Source: Ovis canadensis | Lineage: Eukaryota > Chordata > Mammalia > Artiodactyla > Bovidae | Length of the DNA: 64,000 nucleotides | Reading direction: 5' to 3' | NCBI RefSeq assembly: GCF_042477335.2 | Contig: NC_091245.1 | Coordinates: 114,114,501-114,178,500, forward strand | Part shown: positions 53,741 to 64,000 of the stretch, piece by piece | Layout of the letters: every line of letters starts with the position of its first letter | How positions within the stretch are numbered: position 1 is the first letter of the stretch | Notes under the pieces: generated by a model | Told to the model about the DNA's origin: nothing | Databases searched by the model: none | What the model saw: the letters and a program-made list of their open reading frames with translations, nothing else | Made by a program: the position numbers and the translations under genes

Positions 53741-53972
53741 TGTGTGTGTGTGTGTGAAGTCGCCTCAATCAGACATGACTCTTTGTAACCCTGTGGACCA
53801 TACCCCACCAGTCTCCTCTCTCCCTGGGATTCTCCAGGAAAGAATACTGGAATGGGGGAGTGGGTTGCTGTGCCCTCCTCCAGGGGATCTTCCCAACCCA
53901 GGGATGGAACCCACACCTCATACCTCTCTTGCACTGGTAGGCAGGTTGTTTACCACTAGTGGCCCCTGGGGC
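53741..53972 (-). mobile_element. Bov-tA SINE adjoining a short (GT)n
   Basis: (GT)n at about 53741-53754, then AAGTCGCCTCAATCAGACAT, TTCTCCAGGAAAGAATACTGG, GATGGAACCCACACCTCATA, ending CACTAGTGGCCCCTGGGG. Confidence 0.85.
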
Positions 53973-55731
53973 TTGGTTCCTGTATAATAATGCCACCAGA
54001 AGGGTTTGAAAAAAATACCAGAAAAGCTGGAGGTGAGTCTGGATTCCCAGAGATTGAGGAAAGAGGTGCAAGTGAACACCTGGAAAAAGATACACCTGTC
54101 TTGAATATCAGAGGGGATCAGTCCCCCCAAATGAACATCTCCAAAAAGTCCACAAAACGCGTTCATGGGAGAAAGAATTGGCCATAGTCACCTCCAAACT
54201 CAGAGAGGAGGAAGCTGCTCATCCAAAGAGTTTTCTACTTCCTTACCTATCCTTCCTCCCTTCCCTGTTATCTTTGGCCTGGGTGAGGTGAAAATGAAAC
54301 AAACACTAAGGAGATGCAGAAAGAGAGACAGAGGAAAACCAATCAAGCTCCTTCAAGCTGCTTTCCCAAGTCAGGACCTAAACCCAATATGTATGAGGAC
54401 AAAAAGTTATCTCTGAATTAAGCTTGAAGTTCTGATTAACATCTAAGACTGGGCATTCTAATTCATAAATTGAAACTATATTTGTGGCCTAAAGTCATTA
54501 AAGGAATATGAACTGCCAAGAGCAGCAGAAAAGTCAGGGATTGGCTCAAACTTTGATGTATGCGTGAATCAGCCAGGGCTCTTCTGCAAATACAGATTAT
54601 GATCCAGTGGGTCTCGGGTAGGACCTGAGAGTCTGCATATCTAACAAGTTCCCAACTGATGCCAGTGATGCTAGTTCTTGGGTTACACTTTGAGTAGCAA
54701 GAGGAGCAGGGGATTACTCCATTGAATGAATCTGAAATGGATCATGAAAGATTAAGAAAGCTGAATTTTGATCATTCCATGAATTGTGCTTTCAGCATAC
54801 CCTGTCTGCTACAGTCCAAGAAATAGATGCTCAGGGCCCTGCCTCTCAGCACCACAGAGATCTACCGGAATCCACTGGGATCACTGATATTGCTGCTGCT
54901 GAAGAAACCAAAAGCATTATCCACCTGGTTTCCAGAAGCCACAGAAACTTCAGAAGTACAGCCTCTGCTTCACTTTCACCTTCCATATGTCGTCTAAGGG
55001 CTTCTGAGTGGCCAGACCTAGCTGCAAGGGAGTCTTGATCCCTTTTTGCTTTCCAGGCTCTTTAGTTCAGAAAGGCATTTGAGAAGGTTCATCCCACTTC
55101 CATGGACAATAAAGGGATGAGTCCTATGTAGACTTTTACTATTGTGAAGGACCTAAAGATTTACGGCAACTTGTTAATTTTAGGGGTCAGTAAATGAAGA
55201 TGCAGAAACTGGAAGACTTGTTAGTGGTGGGGTAGAAATAGAGCTCAGGTCTTTTGAGAAGGAATTCAGTGGGCCTAAAGGATAGCCACTCTCCCAGGAG
55301 TCAGGTAGTATTGTCCAGCTTCATTAAGCTATTGCTTGCAAACCCAAGAGAATGTTTTATCTAAGCCATACCTCTTTGGCCCTCAATTTATATTTATGTA
55401 GTTCATTTGAGGGACCAAAGTCCAGGATCTTATATTTCCCTTTTTTGAATGTAGTTAGCTGGACAAAGACAATTTTGGATCCAAATGTAATCCCTCTCAG
55501 CTGTAACACATGTAGATTAGATAAACATGTGTTGTGCACTGTAATACAAATTACTAAAAAAAAAAAGTTGAATAAAACAGATTAAAGAAATTTAGATGAT
55601 GGCTCTATCTTATTAGAAATTTCTCTTATGATTGCCATTGATCCACTTTTTCTCCCTCTCTTTGGGTGCAATTATTTAACCAATTACTAACTCAATTGCT
55701 CTAATATCCAACCTTTATTTCTTTTTTTAAA
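53973..55731. other. Intergenic, unassigned
   Basis: About 1.8 kb with no exon signature. The 84-codon open stretch at 54784-55038 lies in what may be an old repeat, but I cannot name it. Confidence 0.35.
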
Positions 55732-56160
55732 AAGAAGTTTATTTCATATTATTATTTTTCATTGTGGTTTATCACAGGATATTTAATATAGATCACTGTG
55801 CTGTATACTATGATCTTGTTTATCCATCCTATATCTATATATACATAATAGTTTGTATCCCCAAATCCTAATCCACCCCTCCCCTCCTTCCCCTCCCTCC
55901 TGGCAACGGCAAGTTTGTTCTCTGTGTCTGTGAGTCTGTTTCTGTTTCATATATAAGTTCATTTGCATCATATTTTAGGTTCTGTATATAAGTGATATCA
56001 CATGGTTTCTCTGTCTGACTTACTTCACTCAGTATGACACTCTCTAGGCCCATCCATATTGCTGCAAATGGCATTATTTCATTCATTTTTATGGCAGAGT
56101 AGTATTCTACTGTATGTATGTATGTGTATATATGTATGTATATACATACATGTATCATCA
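55732..56160 (-). mobile_element. L1 3' region, antisense
   Basis: It reads CAGGATATTTAATATAGATC, CTCTGTGTCTGTGAGTCTG, TCAGTATGACACTCTCTAGG, GGCAGAGTAGTATTCTACTG. A (TATG)n-like microsatellite at about 56109-56156 marks its 5' side. Confidence 0.8.
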
Positions 56161-56162
56161 TT

Positions 56163-56616
56163 TTTTAAAAAAACTTTTTATTTTGTTTTGGGGCATAGCT
56201 GATTAACAAACAATGTGATAGTTTCAGGTGAACAGTGAAGGGACTTAGTGACATATATGCATGTATCCATTCTTCCCCAAACTCCCCTCCCATCCAGGCT
56301 GCCACAACATTGAGCAGAGTTCCATGTGATATATAGTAGGTCCTTGTTTGTTATCTGTTTTAAATATAGCATTGTGTATATGTCCATGTCAAGCTCCCTA
56401 ACCATCCCTTTACCCTGGCAGCCATAAATTCCTTCTCTGAGTCTCTTTCTGTTTTGTAAGTAAGTTCATTTGTATCATATTTTAGATTCTGTGTGTAAGT
56501 GATATCACATGGTTTTTTCCTTTCTCTTTCTGGAGACAAACTCACAGACTTCCAGAATGAGCTTATGGTTGCTGGAGGGAAGTGTGGGAAGAAGGGATAG
56601 TTAGGGAGTTTGGGAG
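56163..56616 (-). mobile_element. L1 3' end, antisense, with an inverted 5' piece
   Basis: 56163-56524 is antisense L1 3'UTR starting at a T-run (GTTTTGGGGCATAGCTGATT, CATTGAGCAGAGTTCCATGT). 56525-56616 is L1 3' DNA in the sense direction (CAAACTCACAGACTTCCAG, GGGATAGTTAGGGAGTTTGG). This arrangement suggests 5' inversion during insertion. Confidence 0.7.
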
Positions 56617-57033
56617 TTCAGTTCAGTCGCTCAGTCGTGTCTGACTCCTTGCAACCCCATGAATTGCAGCACGCCAGGCCTCCCTGTCCATCACCAACTC
56701 CTGGAGTTCACTCAGACTCACGTCCATCGAGTCAGTGATGCCATCCAGCCAGCTCATCCTCTGTCGTCCCCTTCTCCTCCTGCCCCCAATCCCTCCCAGC
56801 ATCAAAGTCTTTTCCAATGAATCAACTCTTTGCATGAGGTGGCCAAAGTACTGGAGTTTCAGCTTTAGCATCATTCCTTCCAAAGAAATCCCAGGTTGAT
56901 CTCCTTCAGAATGGACTGGTTGGATCTCCTTGCAGTCCAAGGGACTCTCAAGAGTCTTCTCCAACACCACAGTTCAAAAGTATCAATTCTTTGTTGCTCA
57001 GCCTTCTTCACAGTCCAACTCTCACATCCATTA
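56617..57033 (-). mobile_element. BovB LINE 3' fragment, antisense
   Basis: On the - strand it gives [40 protein letters not shown] and [18 protein letters not shown]. It starts with the complement of GAACT repeats. Confidence 0.92.
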
Positions 57034-57304
57034 TTCCCTATTCATGAGATCTATCTACAAGACTGTAGAAGTACAGATTCAGTGGGTGAGAATCTCCCCT
57101 TATCTGCCTGTTTAGTCATAGTCAGAAAAAGAACAGGTTAGTAGGGCAAGACTGTTCTTGGTAAAGTCAGGCTGGCCCCTAGTGGATGCTTCTTCCACTT
57201 CTCCTCCCCACCCACCAGCCTGCTCATCCCTTCCCCTTCCTTTCTCTTCCCTTTCCTCTCTTCACTCCTCTGACTGAGGTAACATCATTGACATACTTCC
57301 TCTT
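57034..57304. other. Short unassigned stretch
   Basis: Pyrimidine-rich CCCTTCCCCTTCC-type DNA at about 57190-57270. No gene. Confidence 0.4.
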
Positions 57305-59120
57305 CTTGGGCTCTAAAATCACTGCAGATGGCGACTGCAGCCATGAAATCAGAACATGGCTGCTTCATGGCAGGGAAGCGATGACAAACCTAGACAGTGT
57401 GTTAAAAGCAGAGACATTACTCTGCTGACAAACGTCCATATTGTCAAGACTGTGGTCTTCCCAGTGGTCACATACTGCCAGAAGCCAGCATGGGGAATCC
57501 CACCCATGGCAAAGGTCATGAGGAAAGGGGCCTGACAAAACGCAAAGGTGGGATCAGGCCTCAGGGGTCCCCCTGGACTTTCTTGGGCATCTACCCCTCA
57601 AACCAGAGTCTGCCTGCCTTACTGCATTATGCTTTCCACCTATTCTTCTGACATTACAGGGGAGCTATCCCCGACCACCTTTCTCTGGGAAAAGTTAACT
57701 TAGAGCTCCAGTTAATAGTCTCCTGCATATAAAAGGAGTGTCTCAGCTCAGACCCCTCTGATGGCTCTCTAACTTGCCTGACAGGTTTACCTGGACTTTT
57801 ACAACTACTTATGTGATTGTTTACAGCCCCCCAACTGTGAGAGGCACGGGAAGCCTAAAACATACAGCCTTTCAAAGAGTTAAAAGTTATTAGAGTAGTG
57901 CTGGTGTAGGATTTCATTATTGGGCCAGTGCTTGTTGCTAAGTTCCCATATCTCTTATCCGCTGTGCACCTGGGAGTGCCTTAGTTAACATAGTTGGAAT
58001 GTAAGAAAACAAAATAGTAGCCTTGAAATTAACCATATCAGACTTTTGAGCTAATTGGTTCTTTCTTTGCTGTAACTTACTGCACCTTTGCTCAGTGAGA
58101 AATGTAACTTTGTTTCATACTTTCTGAGGCTGACATAAATTAGAAATATAAAGAAAAAACACTTTGAGGGAAAATAAGTTTTCTGGTTGAGCAGCCTTTA
58201 TCAAAAGAGGGTCATAAAATGTTTCACAGGCCTCCAAGGCCAGAAGATAAAATGTACACAACATCATTTGTGGGGAAGGTATAAAAGTCTCTTTTGAAAA
58301 TAAAAGTAACAGGCCTCGCTCAAAGAAGCTTGGTCACCCCATGTCTCTCTTTTTTTTTCTTTTTTTCTTTCTCTTACTCTCTTTTTCAGGTTGATTCCTT
58401 GGAGCATAGAGGTTCCCTGCATTCACTTATCTGCCCGGGTTTCTAAGACCTGAACGGGAAGATGTTCTGCGTCTTCACTCCCTCGGGAGACCGGGAGGGC
58501 ACCTGTGGCCTCCATGAACAGGGCAAACTCCTTGTTTCGGGATTTTATTGGCTTTCTATGTAAACCAAGGAACATCAGCCTCTTTCTCTCCTCTATTTTC
58601 TTATCTATGACATTCTTTCCTTCTCTCTCTCTAAATCAATTGCCGACTCCGGTCCCTGCTTCGAATTACCCTGGATCCACTGGGGCTGGACCCCGGCAAC
58701 GTATGGTTGTGAGAGCTGGACTGTAAAGAAGACAGAATGCCAAAGAATTGATGCCTTCGAACCGTGGTGCTGGAGAAGGCTCCTGAAAGTCCCTCAGACA
58801 GCAAGGAGATCAAACCAGTCAACCTTAAGGGAAATCAACCCTGAATACTCGGAAGGACTGATGCTAGAGCTGAATCTCCAGTATTTCAGTCATCTGATAT
58901 GAACAGCTGACTCATTGGAAAAGTCCTTAATGCTGGGAAAGATTGAGGGCAGAAGAAGAGTGTGTCAGAGGATGAGATGCCTGGGTGGTATCACCAATGC
59001 AGTGGACATGAACTTGGGCAAACTTTGGGAGATGGTGAGGGACAGGGAGGTCTGGCCTGCTGCAGGCCATGGGGTCCCAAAGAGTCAGACACAAGTGGGC
59101 TACTGAATAACAACAACAAT
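57305..59120 (+). mobile_element. BovB LINE 3' end, older subfamily, split by an LTR
   Basis: Left part 57305-57475 (AAAATCACTGCAGATGGCGA to CCCAGTGGTCACATAC). Right part 58699-59120 (ACGTATGGTTGTGAGAGCTG to the GAATAACAACAAC end). In an intact BovB the phrase CCAGTGGTCAC is followed by GTATGGTTGTGAGAG, so the two parts are one element. Confidence 0.9.
57476..58698 (+). mobile_element. Solitary LTR of an endogenous retrovirus (about 1.2 kb)
   Basis: The inserted segment starts TGCCAGAAGCC and ends GACCCCGGCA, the TG...CA borders of an LTR. It is flanked by ACATAC (57470-57475) and ACGTAT (58699-58704), a 6-bp target duplication with two transitions. Inside are two TATA-type boxes (TATAAAAGG near 57727 and GTATAAAAG near 58279), AATAAAAG near 58298, and a pyrimidine tract before TTTTTCAGG. 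The second TATA with the nearby polyadenylation hexamer is the likelier U3/R arrangement. No retroviral coding sequence was found, so it is a solo LTR. Family assignment (a ruminant class II-like LTR) and strand are tentative. Confidence 0.75.
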
Positions 59121-59545
59121 TGACACATAATGTTATATTAACACTAGTTTCAGTTCTATAAATAATGATTTGATATTGGTATATGTTACAAAATGATCAT
59201 CACAATAAGTCTAGTTAACATCCTCCACTGTACCTAGTGAAGTAGTGAAGGTCACTCAGTCATGTCCGACTCTTGTGACCCCACAGACTGTGGCCTGCAA
59301 GGTTCCTCTGTCCATGGGATTCTCCAGGCAAGAATACTGGAGTGGGTTGCCATTTCCTTCTCCAGAGGATCTTCCAGACTCAGGAATTGAACCCATGTCT
59401 TCTGCATTGCAGGCAGATTCCACAGTATATACTTACTTTTTTTTTTTTTGGTGGTGAGAACTTTTAAGATCTACTCTCTCAGCAACTTTTAAACAGTATT
59501 TTTTAACTATAGTGATCATGCTTTCTACAGTTGATAATGCTAGAA
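59121..59545 (+). mobile_element. Old L1 3'UTR, split by a Bov-tA
   Basis: Before the SINE: GATTTGATATTGGTATATGTT and AAGTCTAGTTAACATCC. After it: GAACTTTTAAGATCTACTCTC and TTTTTAACTATAGTGATCATG. These are consecutive parts of one old L1 3'UTR. Confidence 0.7.
59244..59420 (-). mobile_element. Bov-tA SINE nested in L1
   Basis: It reads AGTGAAGGTCACTCAGTCATG, CTCCAGGCAAGAATACTGGA, ATTGAACCCATGTCTTC, GCATTGCAGGCAGATTC. Confidence 0.88.
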
Positions 59546-60333
59546 TTCATATTAATTGCTTCTTTTTTTAAGTGCGTACAAGAAATTCCTGCAGTAACCT
59601 GCACCATTTTGGATTAGAGACAACCAGTAATGGTTCGATACCCTAAAGGCATAGAAGCAGATAGGGCTCATCCACTCACTACCCCACTACCTATGTTATA
59701 TTTTGTGACCCCACTAAGGAATTCTGAGATCTTTGTGTGCAAGGGGCTCGATAAACCTGAGGCTTGTGCAGAACTTGTAGTGGCCGCTTCCCTTCACAAC
59801 AGCTACAACTCTGTGTGGCTGCTGTTAGGACTGCACTGGTTGGTGGAACCTAACACATGCCCCAGGACCACTTGTGAAGTCTCAGGATAAATCATGTATT
59901 TCTCAGACACTGGGCGCCCTTAAAGAAACATTCTCAAGCATCTCAGCCCTCATATCTCTGTGCCTTCTCCCTCACTTCTCTCTGTCTTCTGACTACTCTT
60001 CCAGCCCTTTCTCCCTCATAGCTCTTTCCCTCACCTGTGGGAAAGACCCAACTCAAATGCCGCCTTCCTGGACAATTTTCCCCAGTTTCCTCCAGCCAAA
60101 ATGAATAATATTTTTGGTCTGAGCCTCCAAGCATTGTTTGTACTGGCAGTTTAATACAGAATGTGGGTATTTGCACCTCTGTCTGCATAATGAAGTCTTG
60201 AGTCAAAGGGCTTCACCGTATTCCAGGCTGCATCTCCACTTTGGGATCATATAAAATGCTTCTATTGAACATCCAAATCTAGCCTTTTCTCTTTATTTGG
60301 ACAGTTTCCTCCTGCCATCTTGAATATTTGTAA
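59546..60333. other. Intergenic, unassigned
   Basis: No exon or nameable repeat seen. Confidence 0.4.
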
Positions 60334-60640
60334 ATATATAGCCTTGACACGCTCCTTTCCCAATTTTGAACCAGTCTGTTGTTCCGTGTCTGCTTCTAAC
60401 TGTTGCTTCTTGACCTGCATACAGGTTTCTCAGGAGGCAGGTGAGGTGGTCTGATATTCCCATCTCTTTAAGAATTTTCCATAGTTTATTGTGATCCATG
60501 TAGTCAAAGGCTCTAGCATAGTCAATGAAGCAGAAGTAGATGAGTTTCTGGAATTCTCTTGCTTTTTTTTTTTTTTTTTAATGATCCAACAGATGTTGGC
60601 AATTTGATCTCCAGTTCCTCTGCCTTTTCTAAAAATATAT
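60334..60640 (-). mobile_element. BovB LINE internal fragment, antisense
   Basis: On the - strand it encodes reverse transcriptase pieces (HLTCLLRNLYAGQEATVRSR, TTDWFKIGKGACQG), with further BovB sequence beyond a T-run at about 60566-60582. Confidence 0.85.
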
Positions 60641-61762
60641 TTTGGAAAATATGAGATAGTTGATAGGAAACACACTTAGAAGAAGCAGCTGAGTATATTT
60701 GGTATAAGGAGGGGCAAGGAACAGCATTTTTAAAGGATGTAGAAATGTTCTGTGTACTGACCAAAAGTTTATGGAATTTCTGATTTTTATAGTTGAAAAT
60801 CATTTAGGGAATATTAGAGAAGGCATTATTTTAGGGTGGGGCCACTGAAATCCAGAGGGCTTAACTGGCTTGGCCAAGTTATACAACTGATATATGATAG
60901 AACCAAAACTGAAGTCTAGAACATGCATCCAAGTCCAGAGCTCTTTCCGTTACAACACACTGGACTACATGTAGGCAGTGAGAGTACTCCAAAGGTTGTG
61001 ACATTGGGAAGGGGCAACTTTGGCCATTCTCTGTATTTTGCTTGTCTGGGGAGGAATGGAGGGAGAGGAGTTTTGCAAAATGTAACCCAGCAAACCTCTG
61101 ACATGTAATAGGGAACATCTTTGCTCTACTCATCTGACTCTTTGTTTACCAGTTTCTCTTTTAGTCAAAAAGGAACTGAGAGCACAACCCAAATATCACT
61201 AACCAGTTCCTGCCCCAGTGTTTCTCACATGGCTCGTCCCCAAATGCGATGAGCTTTCAAATATTATGGGTGGGTGGGGGACACAGTTGGGAGTAAGGCA
61301 GGGGAAGTTGTTAGGTCCGTGGACCAAGCTATCCTTACATAAGGAGGGGGTTTCAACTTGCTTCAGTCATCTCTGTTCCCAGGGTTTCATGGTGATGTTA
61401 TTTCCTCAGAATCTTGACAACAGGTGCCCTTCTAGGGAAGGAGGACACGTTTTTACAAGACATAGACTCTACATTCATACGTGACTTCAGAATGTGGTTG
61501 AAGCAGGATGGGTAGTTAGAGTGCTCTTACCGCTAAGTCTCATGACTACTGAATTCCTGGACTGATGACGCTCAGTGGTTTATCTCTGCTCACCAACTTC
61601 CTCAGGACATGCCATCTGCGGTCGTTTCTCCCTCGCCACAGCTCAGCCTCTCCTACGAGCAGCTTCAGGGGCAATGGTGCAGCTTGGGATTTCTTTCTCT
61701 CAGTGATAACACATGTTGATGAGTTAATTCTTACTAGAACTCTGCAATGTGGCTATAATTTC
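60641..61762. other. Intergenic, unassigned
   Basis: No coding or repeat call supported. The last part resembles an old mammalian repeat interrupted by the following SINE. Confidence 0.4.
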
Positions 61763-61773
61763 TCCTATTTTGC

Positions 61774-61944
61774 TATGGGAGACTAGGGTTCGATCCCTGG
61801 GTTGGGAGGATCCTCTGGAGGAGGGCACGGCAATCCACTCCAGTATTCTTTCCTGGAGAAACAGAGGAGCCTGGCGGGCTACAGTTTACGGGGTGGTAAA
61901 GAGTCAGACACAACTGAGCAACTAAGAACAGCACAGCACAGCAT
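61774..61944 (+). mobile_element. Bov-tA SINE, head-truncated
   Basis: It has GGTTCGATCCCTGGGTTGGG and GTCAGACACAACTGAGCAAC with a GCACAGCACAGC tail. The 11-bp duplication TCCTATTTTGC at 61763-61773 and 61945-61955 flanks it. Confidence 0.9.
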
Positions 61945-61955
61945 TCCTATTTTGC

Positions 61956-62850
61956 AGGTGAAGAAACTGAGGCTTAGAGAAATCATATAAATTTCTACAG
62001 GCACATGATTACATATTGGTAGGTAACAGAGTCAGAAGAAGCTTGGGATTCAGACCTGGGTTTTCTCTATATGCCTCAAAGACAGTGTCAAATCTGAACT
62101 CATCACTTTCTAGGTGTCCACCTTCTACTCATGAACACAGACAAAATAATGTTATTGTCACCGTTTATATTTTTGTTCAACATTTTAATTTGGAGGCTTT
62201 AAAGTACATTTCACCTGTATCTCCATAACCGTCCTAGATCTTAAGTTCCATTAAGAAGATAATTGACAAACACTTATTGATAATTCACTGGGTTTAGGAG
62301 GGCCCAGGCAGCATGCTGGAGATAAAAAGAGGAACTTGTCTTTGGACCATGATGGGGAGGCGATGGGACAGAAGAGGGGAAATTTCCCTACTCATTGCTC
62401 AGCATAAATATGCACTTACAGCAAATATTTTTAAAGGTGAAAGTGTTAAATCATACTTGTGACTGTGCTCTAGAAGATGAAACATTCTGAAAGCAACCAT
62501 AAAGGGAAAGGTAGGGTGATGTGTATTCTTATCTGATTTAGGCCTTGTTATATAGAATGAGTGACGTCTTTTTAAAATGCAAGCCACCACATACTTGAAT
62601 ATCTCTTAGAATTTTTGCTTAATTCATGTTTATCAATGATATAGGCTTGCTCCTGATAAAATGAACAGATAAATTGTGTGTGTGTTGGGGGTAGTGCACG
62701 CCTGAGCCTACCAATGCCAGGTAGAGGCATAGAGCCTCTTCTCCTCTCCTTGAAAAGAAGCAACCCAGCTCCCTCTCTAAAGACAAATTTCTTTCCCTGG
62801 GCCAAATATCCAGCTTTTGTTGCAGGTTGCCATATGTGCATTTCTCTCTT
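61956..62850. other. Intergenic; possible old MIR/L2 piece, otherwise unassigned
   Basis: AAGAAACTGAGGCTTAGAGA near 61962 and ATTCAGACCTGGGTTTTCTC near 62048 resemble the ancient MIR/L2 class. No gene was seen in the remainder. Confidence 0.4.
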
Positions 62851-62863
62851 TTAAGGGAGGTTG

Positions 62864-63113
62864 CTGCTGCTGCTAAGTCGCTTCAGTCGTGTCCGACTCT
62901 GTGCGACCCCAGAGACTGCAGCCCACCAGGTTCCCCCGTCCCTGGGATTCTCTAGGCAAGAACACTGGAGTGGGTTGCCATTTCCTTCTCCAATGCATGA
63001 AAGTGAAAAGTGAAAGTGAAGACGCTCAGTCATGTCTGACTCTTTGCGACCCCATGGACTGCAGCCTACCAGGCTCCTCCGTCCATGGGATTTTCCAGGC
63101 AAGAATACTGGAG
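62864..63113 (-). mobile_element. BOV-A2 (ART2A-like) dimeric SINE with perfect target-site duplication
   Basis: On the - strand it has monomer 1, linker (the complement of GCATGAAAGTGAAAAGTGAA) and monomer 2 with a CAG-type tail. TTAAGGGAGGTTG at 62851-62863 and 63114-63126 is a perfect 13-bp duplication. Little divergence from the consensus is visible. Confidence 0.94.
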
Positions 63114-63126
63114 TTAAGGGAGGTTG

Positions 63127-63395
63127 AGAAAATATATTTCGCAAAAGGGCACATGGTGCCACCTGGTGGCGAGGCATACAAATACAGAAGCTGGTAAATA
63201 CCTTTCAGCTTTGGGAATTATTTTTCACCCAGATACAGATAAACACTGAGCCAGGCTATATGAGTGTTCAGTAACAATTCTGATATATCTCTCATTCCCA
63301 TCCTTGAAGGAACCTACATTCATTTTACGGAGTTGAGGAAAAAAGCTAATTTCCAACAGAAAACTAATAAAGCTGATGGAATGATTTAGGCTACC
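63127..63395. other. Short unassigned stretch
   Basis: No feature recognised. Confidence 0.4.
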
Positions 63396-64000
63396 TTAAT
63401 AAAATCAACATTCAGAAAACTAAGATCATGGCATCTGGTTCCATCACTTCATGGGAAATAGATGGGGAAACAGTGGAAACAGTGTCAGACTTTATTTCTG
63501 GGGGCTCCAAAATCATTGCAGATGGTGATTGCAGCCATGAAATTAAAAGACGTTTACTCCTTGGAAGGAAAGTTAGATAGCATATTCAAAACCTAGCATA
63601 TTCAAAAGCAGAGATATTATGTTGCCAACAAAGGTCCGTCTAGTCAAGGCTATGGTTTTTCCTATGGTCATGTATGGCTGTGAGAGTTGGACTGTGAAGA
63701 AAGCAGAGCGCTGAAGAATTGATGCTTTTGAACTGTGGTGTTGGAGAAGATGCTTGAGAGTCCCTTGGACTGCAAGGAGGTCCAACCAGTCCATCCTAAA
63801 GATCACTCCTGGGTGTTCATTGGAAGGACTGATGCTAAAGCTGAAACTCCAAAACTTTGGCCACCTCATGTGAGGAGTTGACTCATTGGAAAAGACTCTG
63901 ATGCTGGGAGGGCTTGGGGGCAGGAAGAGAAGGTGACAACAGAGGATGAGATGGCTGGATGCCATCACCGACTCAATGGACATGAGTTTGAGTGAACTCC
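63396..64000 (+). mobile_element. BovB LINE 3' end, running off the window
   Basis: It starts near AAAATCAACATTCAGAAAAC and contains GGGGCTCCAAAATCATTGCA and the region equivalent to YGCESWTVKKAE near 63675. It stops at the window edge inside the BovB C-terminal ORF. Frame breaks are visible. Confidence 0.9.

Noticed and set aside
54784-55038. 84-codon open frame as a gene
   Set aside because: There is no start context, family match or splice evidence, and the surroundings look like old repeat DNA.
45434-64000. DUSP12 or ATF6 exons expected downstream in human synteny
   Set aside because: I found no phosphatase or bZIP coding segment in this stretch; DUSP12 probably starts beyond the window.

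Overview
This is mammalian genomic DNA from a ruminant, most likely a bovid. The evidence is the dense load of ruminant-specific retroposons: BovB LINE 3' ends, tRNA-derived Bov-tA and BOV-A2 (ART2A-like) SINEs, CHR-type SINEs, and a young ruminant-type L1. Older mammalian repeats (MIR, MER5A, old L1, a mariner MITE) lie underneath. I cannot separate cattle, sheep, goat or related species from the sequence alone.

The unique content is the end of the low-affinity Fc-gamma receptor cluster and the Fc receptor-like A/B pair, all on the + strand and in the same order as human 1q23. At 1,793-2,037 are the last two coding exons of FCGR2B, carrying the ITIM of the inhibitory IgG receptor. At 22,346-28,550 is a complete FCRLA gene (six coding exons, about 360 aa). 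At 40,379-45,433 is a complete FCRLB gene (six coding exons, about 417 aa). FCRLA and FCRLB share one architecture: signal exon, tiny symmetric mini-exon, three Ig-type exons all in phase 1, then a final exon with a Pro-rich stretch and a leucine-rich helix. Neither has a transmembrane segment. This fits the known B-lineage intracellular Fc receptor-like proteins and an origin by tandem duplication.

Between FCRLA and FCRLB, on the - strand at about 34,695-35,617 (5' flank to about 35,700), is an intronless, frameshifted copy of the 5' part of the GRIK5 (kainate receptor GluK5/KA2) mRNA. I read it as a processed pseudogene. It is the only non-Fc-receptor protein homology in the window apart from transposon proteins.

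The rest is repeats and unassigned intergenic or intronic DNA. Several insertions are nested and have readable target-site duplications: L1 in old L1 (11,926-13,140), BovB in old L1 (10,550-10,881), BovB in a Bov-tA (near 37,030-37,415), an about 1.2-kb LTR in BovB (57,476-58,698), and a 1-kb BovB (50,475-51,480). FCRLB intron 3 holds a recent SINE-associated tandem duplication. From 45.4 kb to the window end I see no gene; DUSP12, the next gene in human, was not found.

I did not find a previously undescribed biological system here. The best leads are the apparent loss of the ancestral FCRLA start codon (ACG at the human ATG position), a GT microsatellite abutting an FCRLA splice donor, the GRIK5 retrocopy, and the FCRLB intronic duplication.
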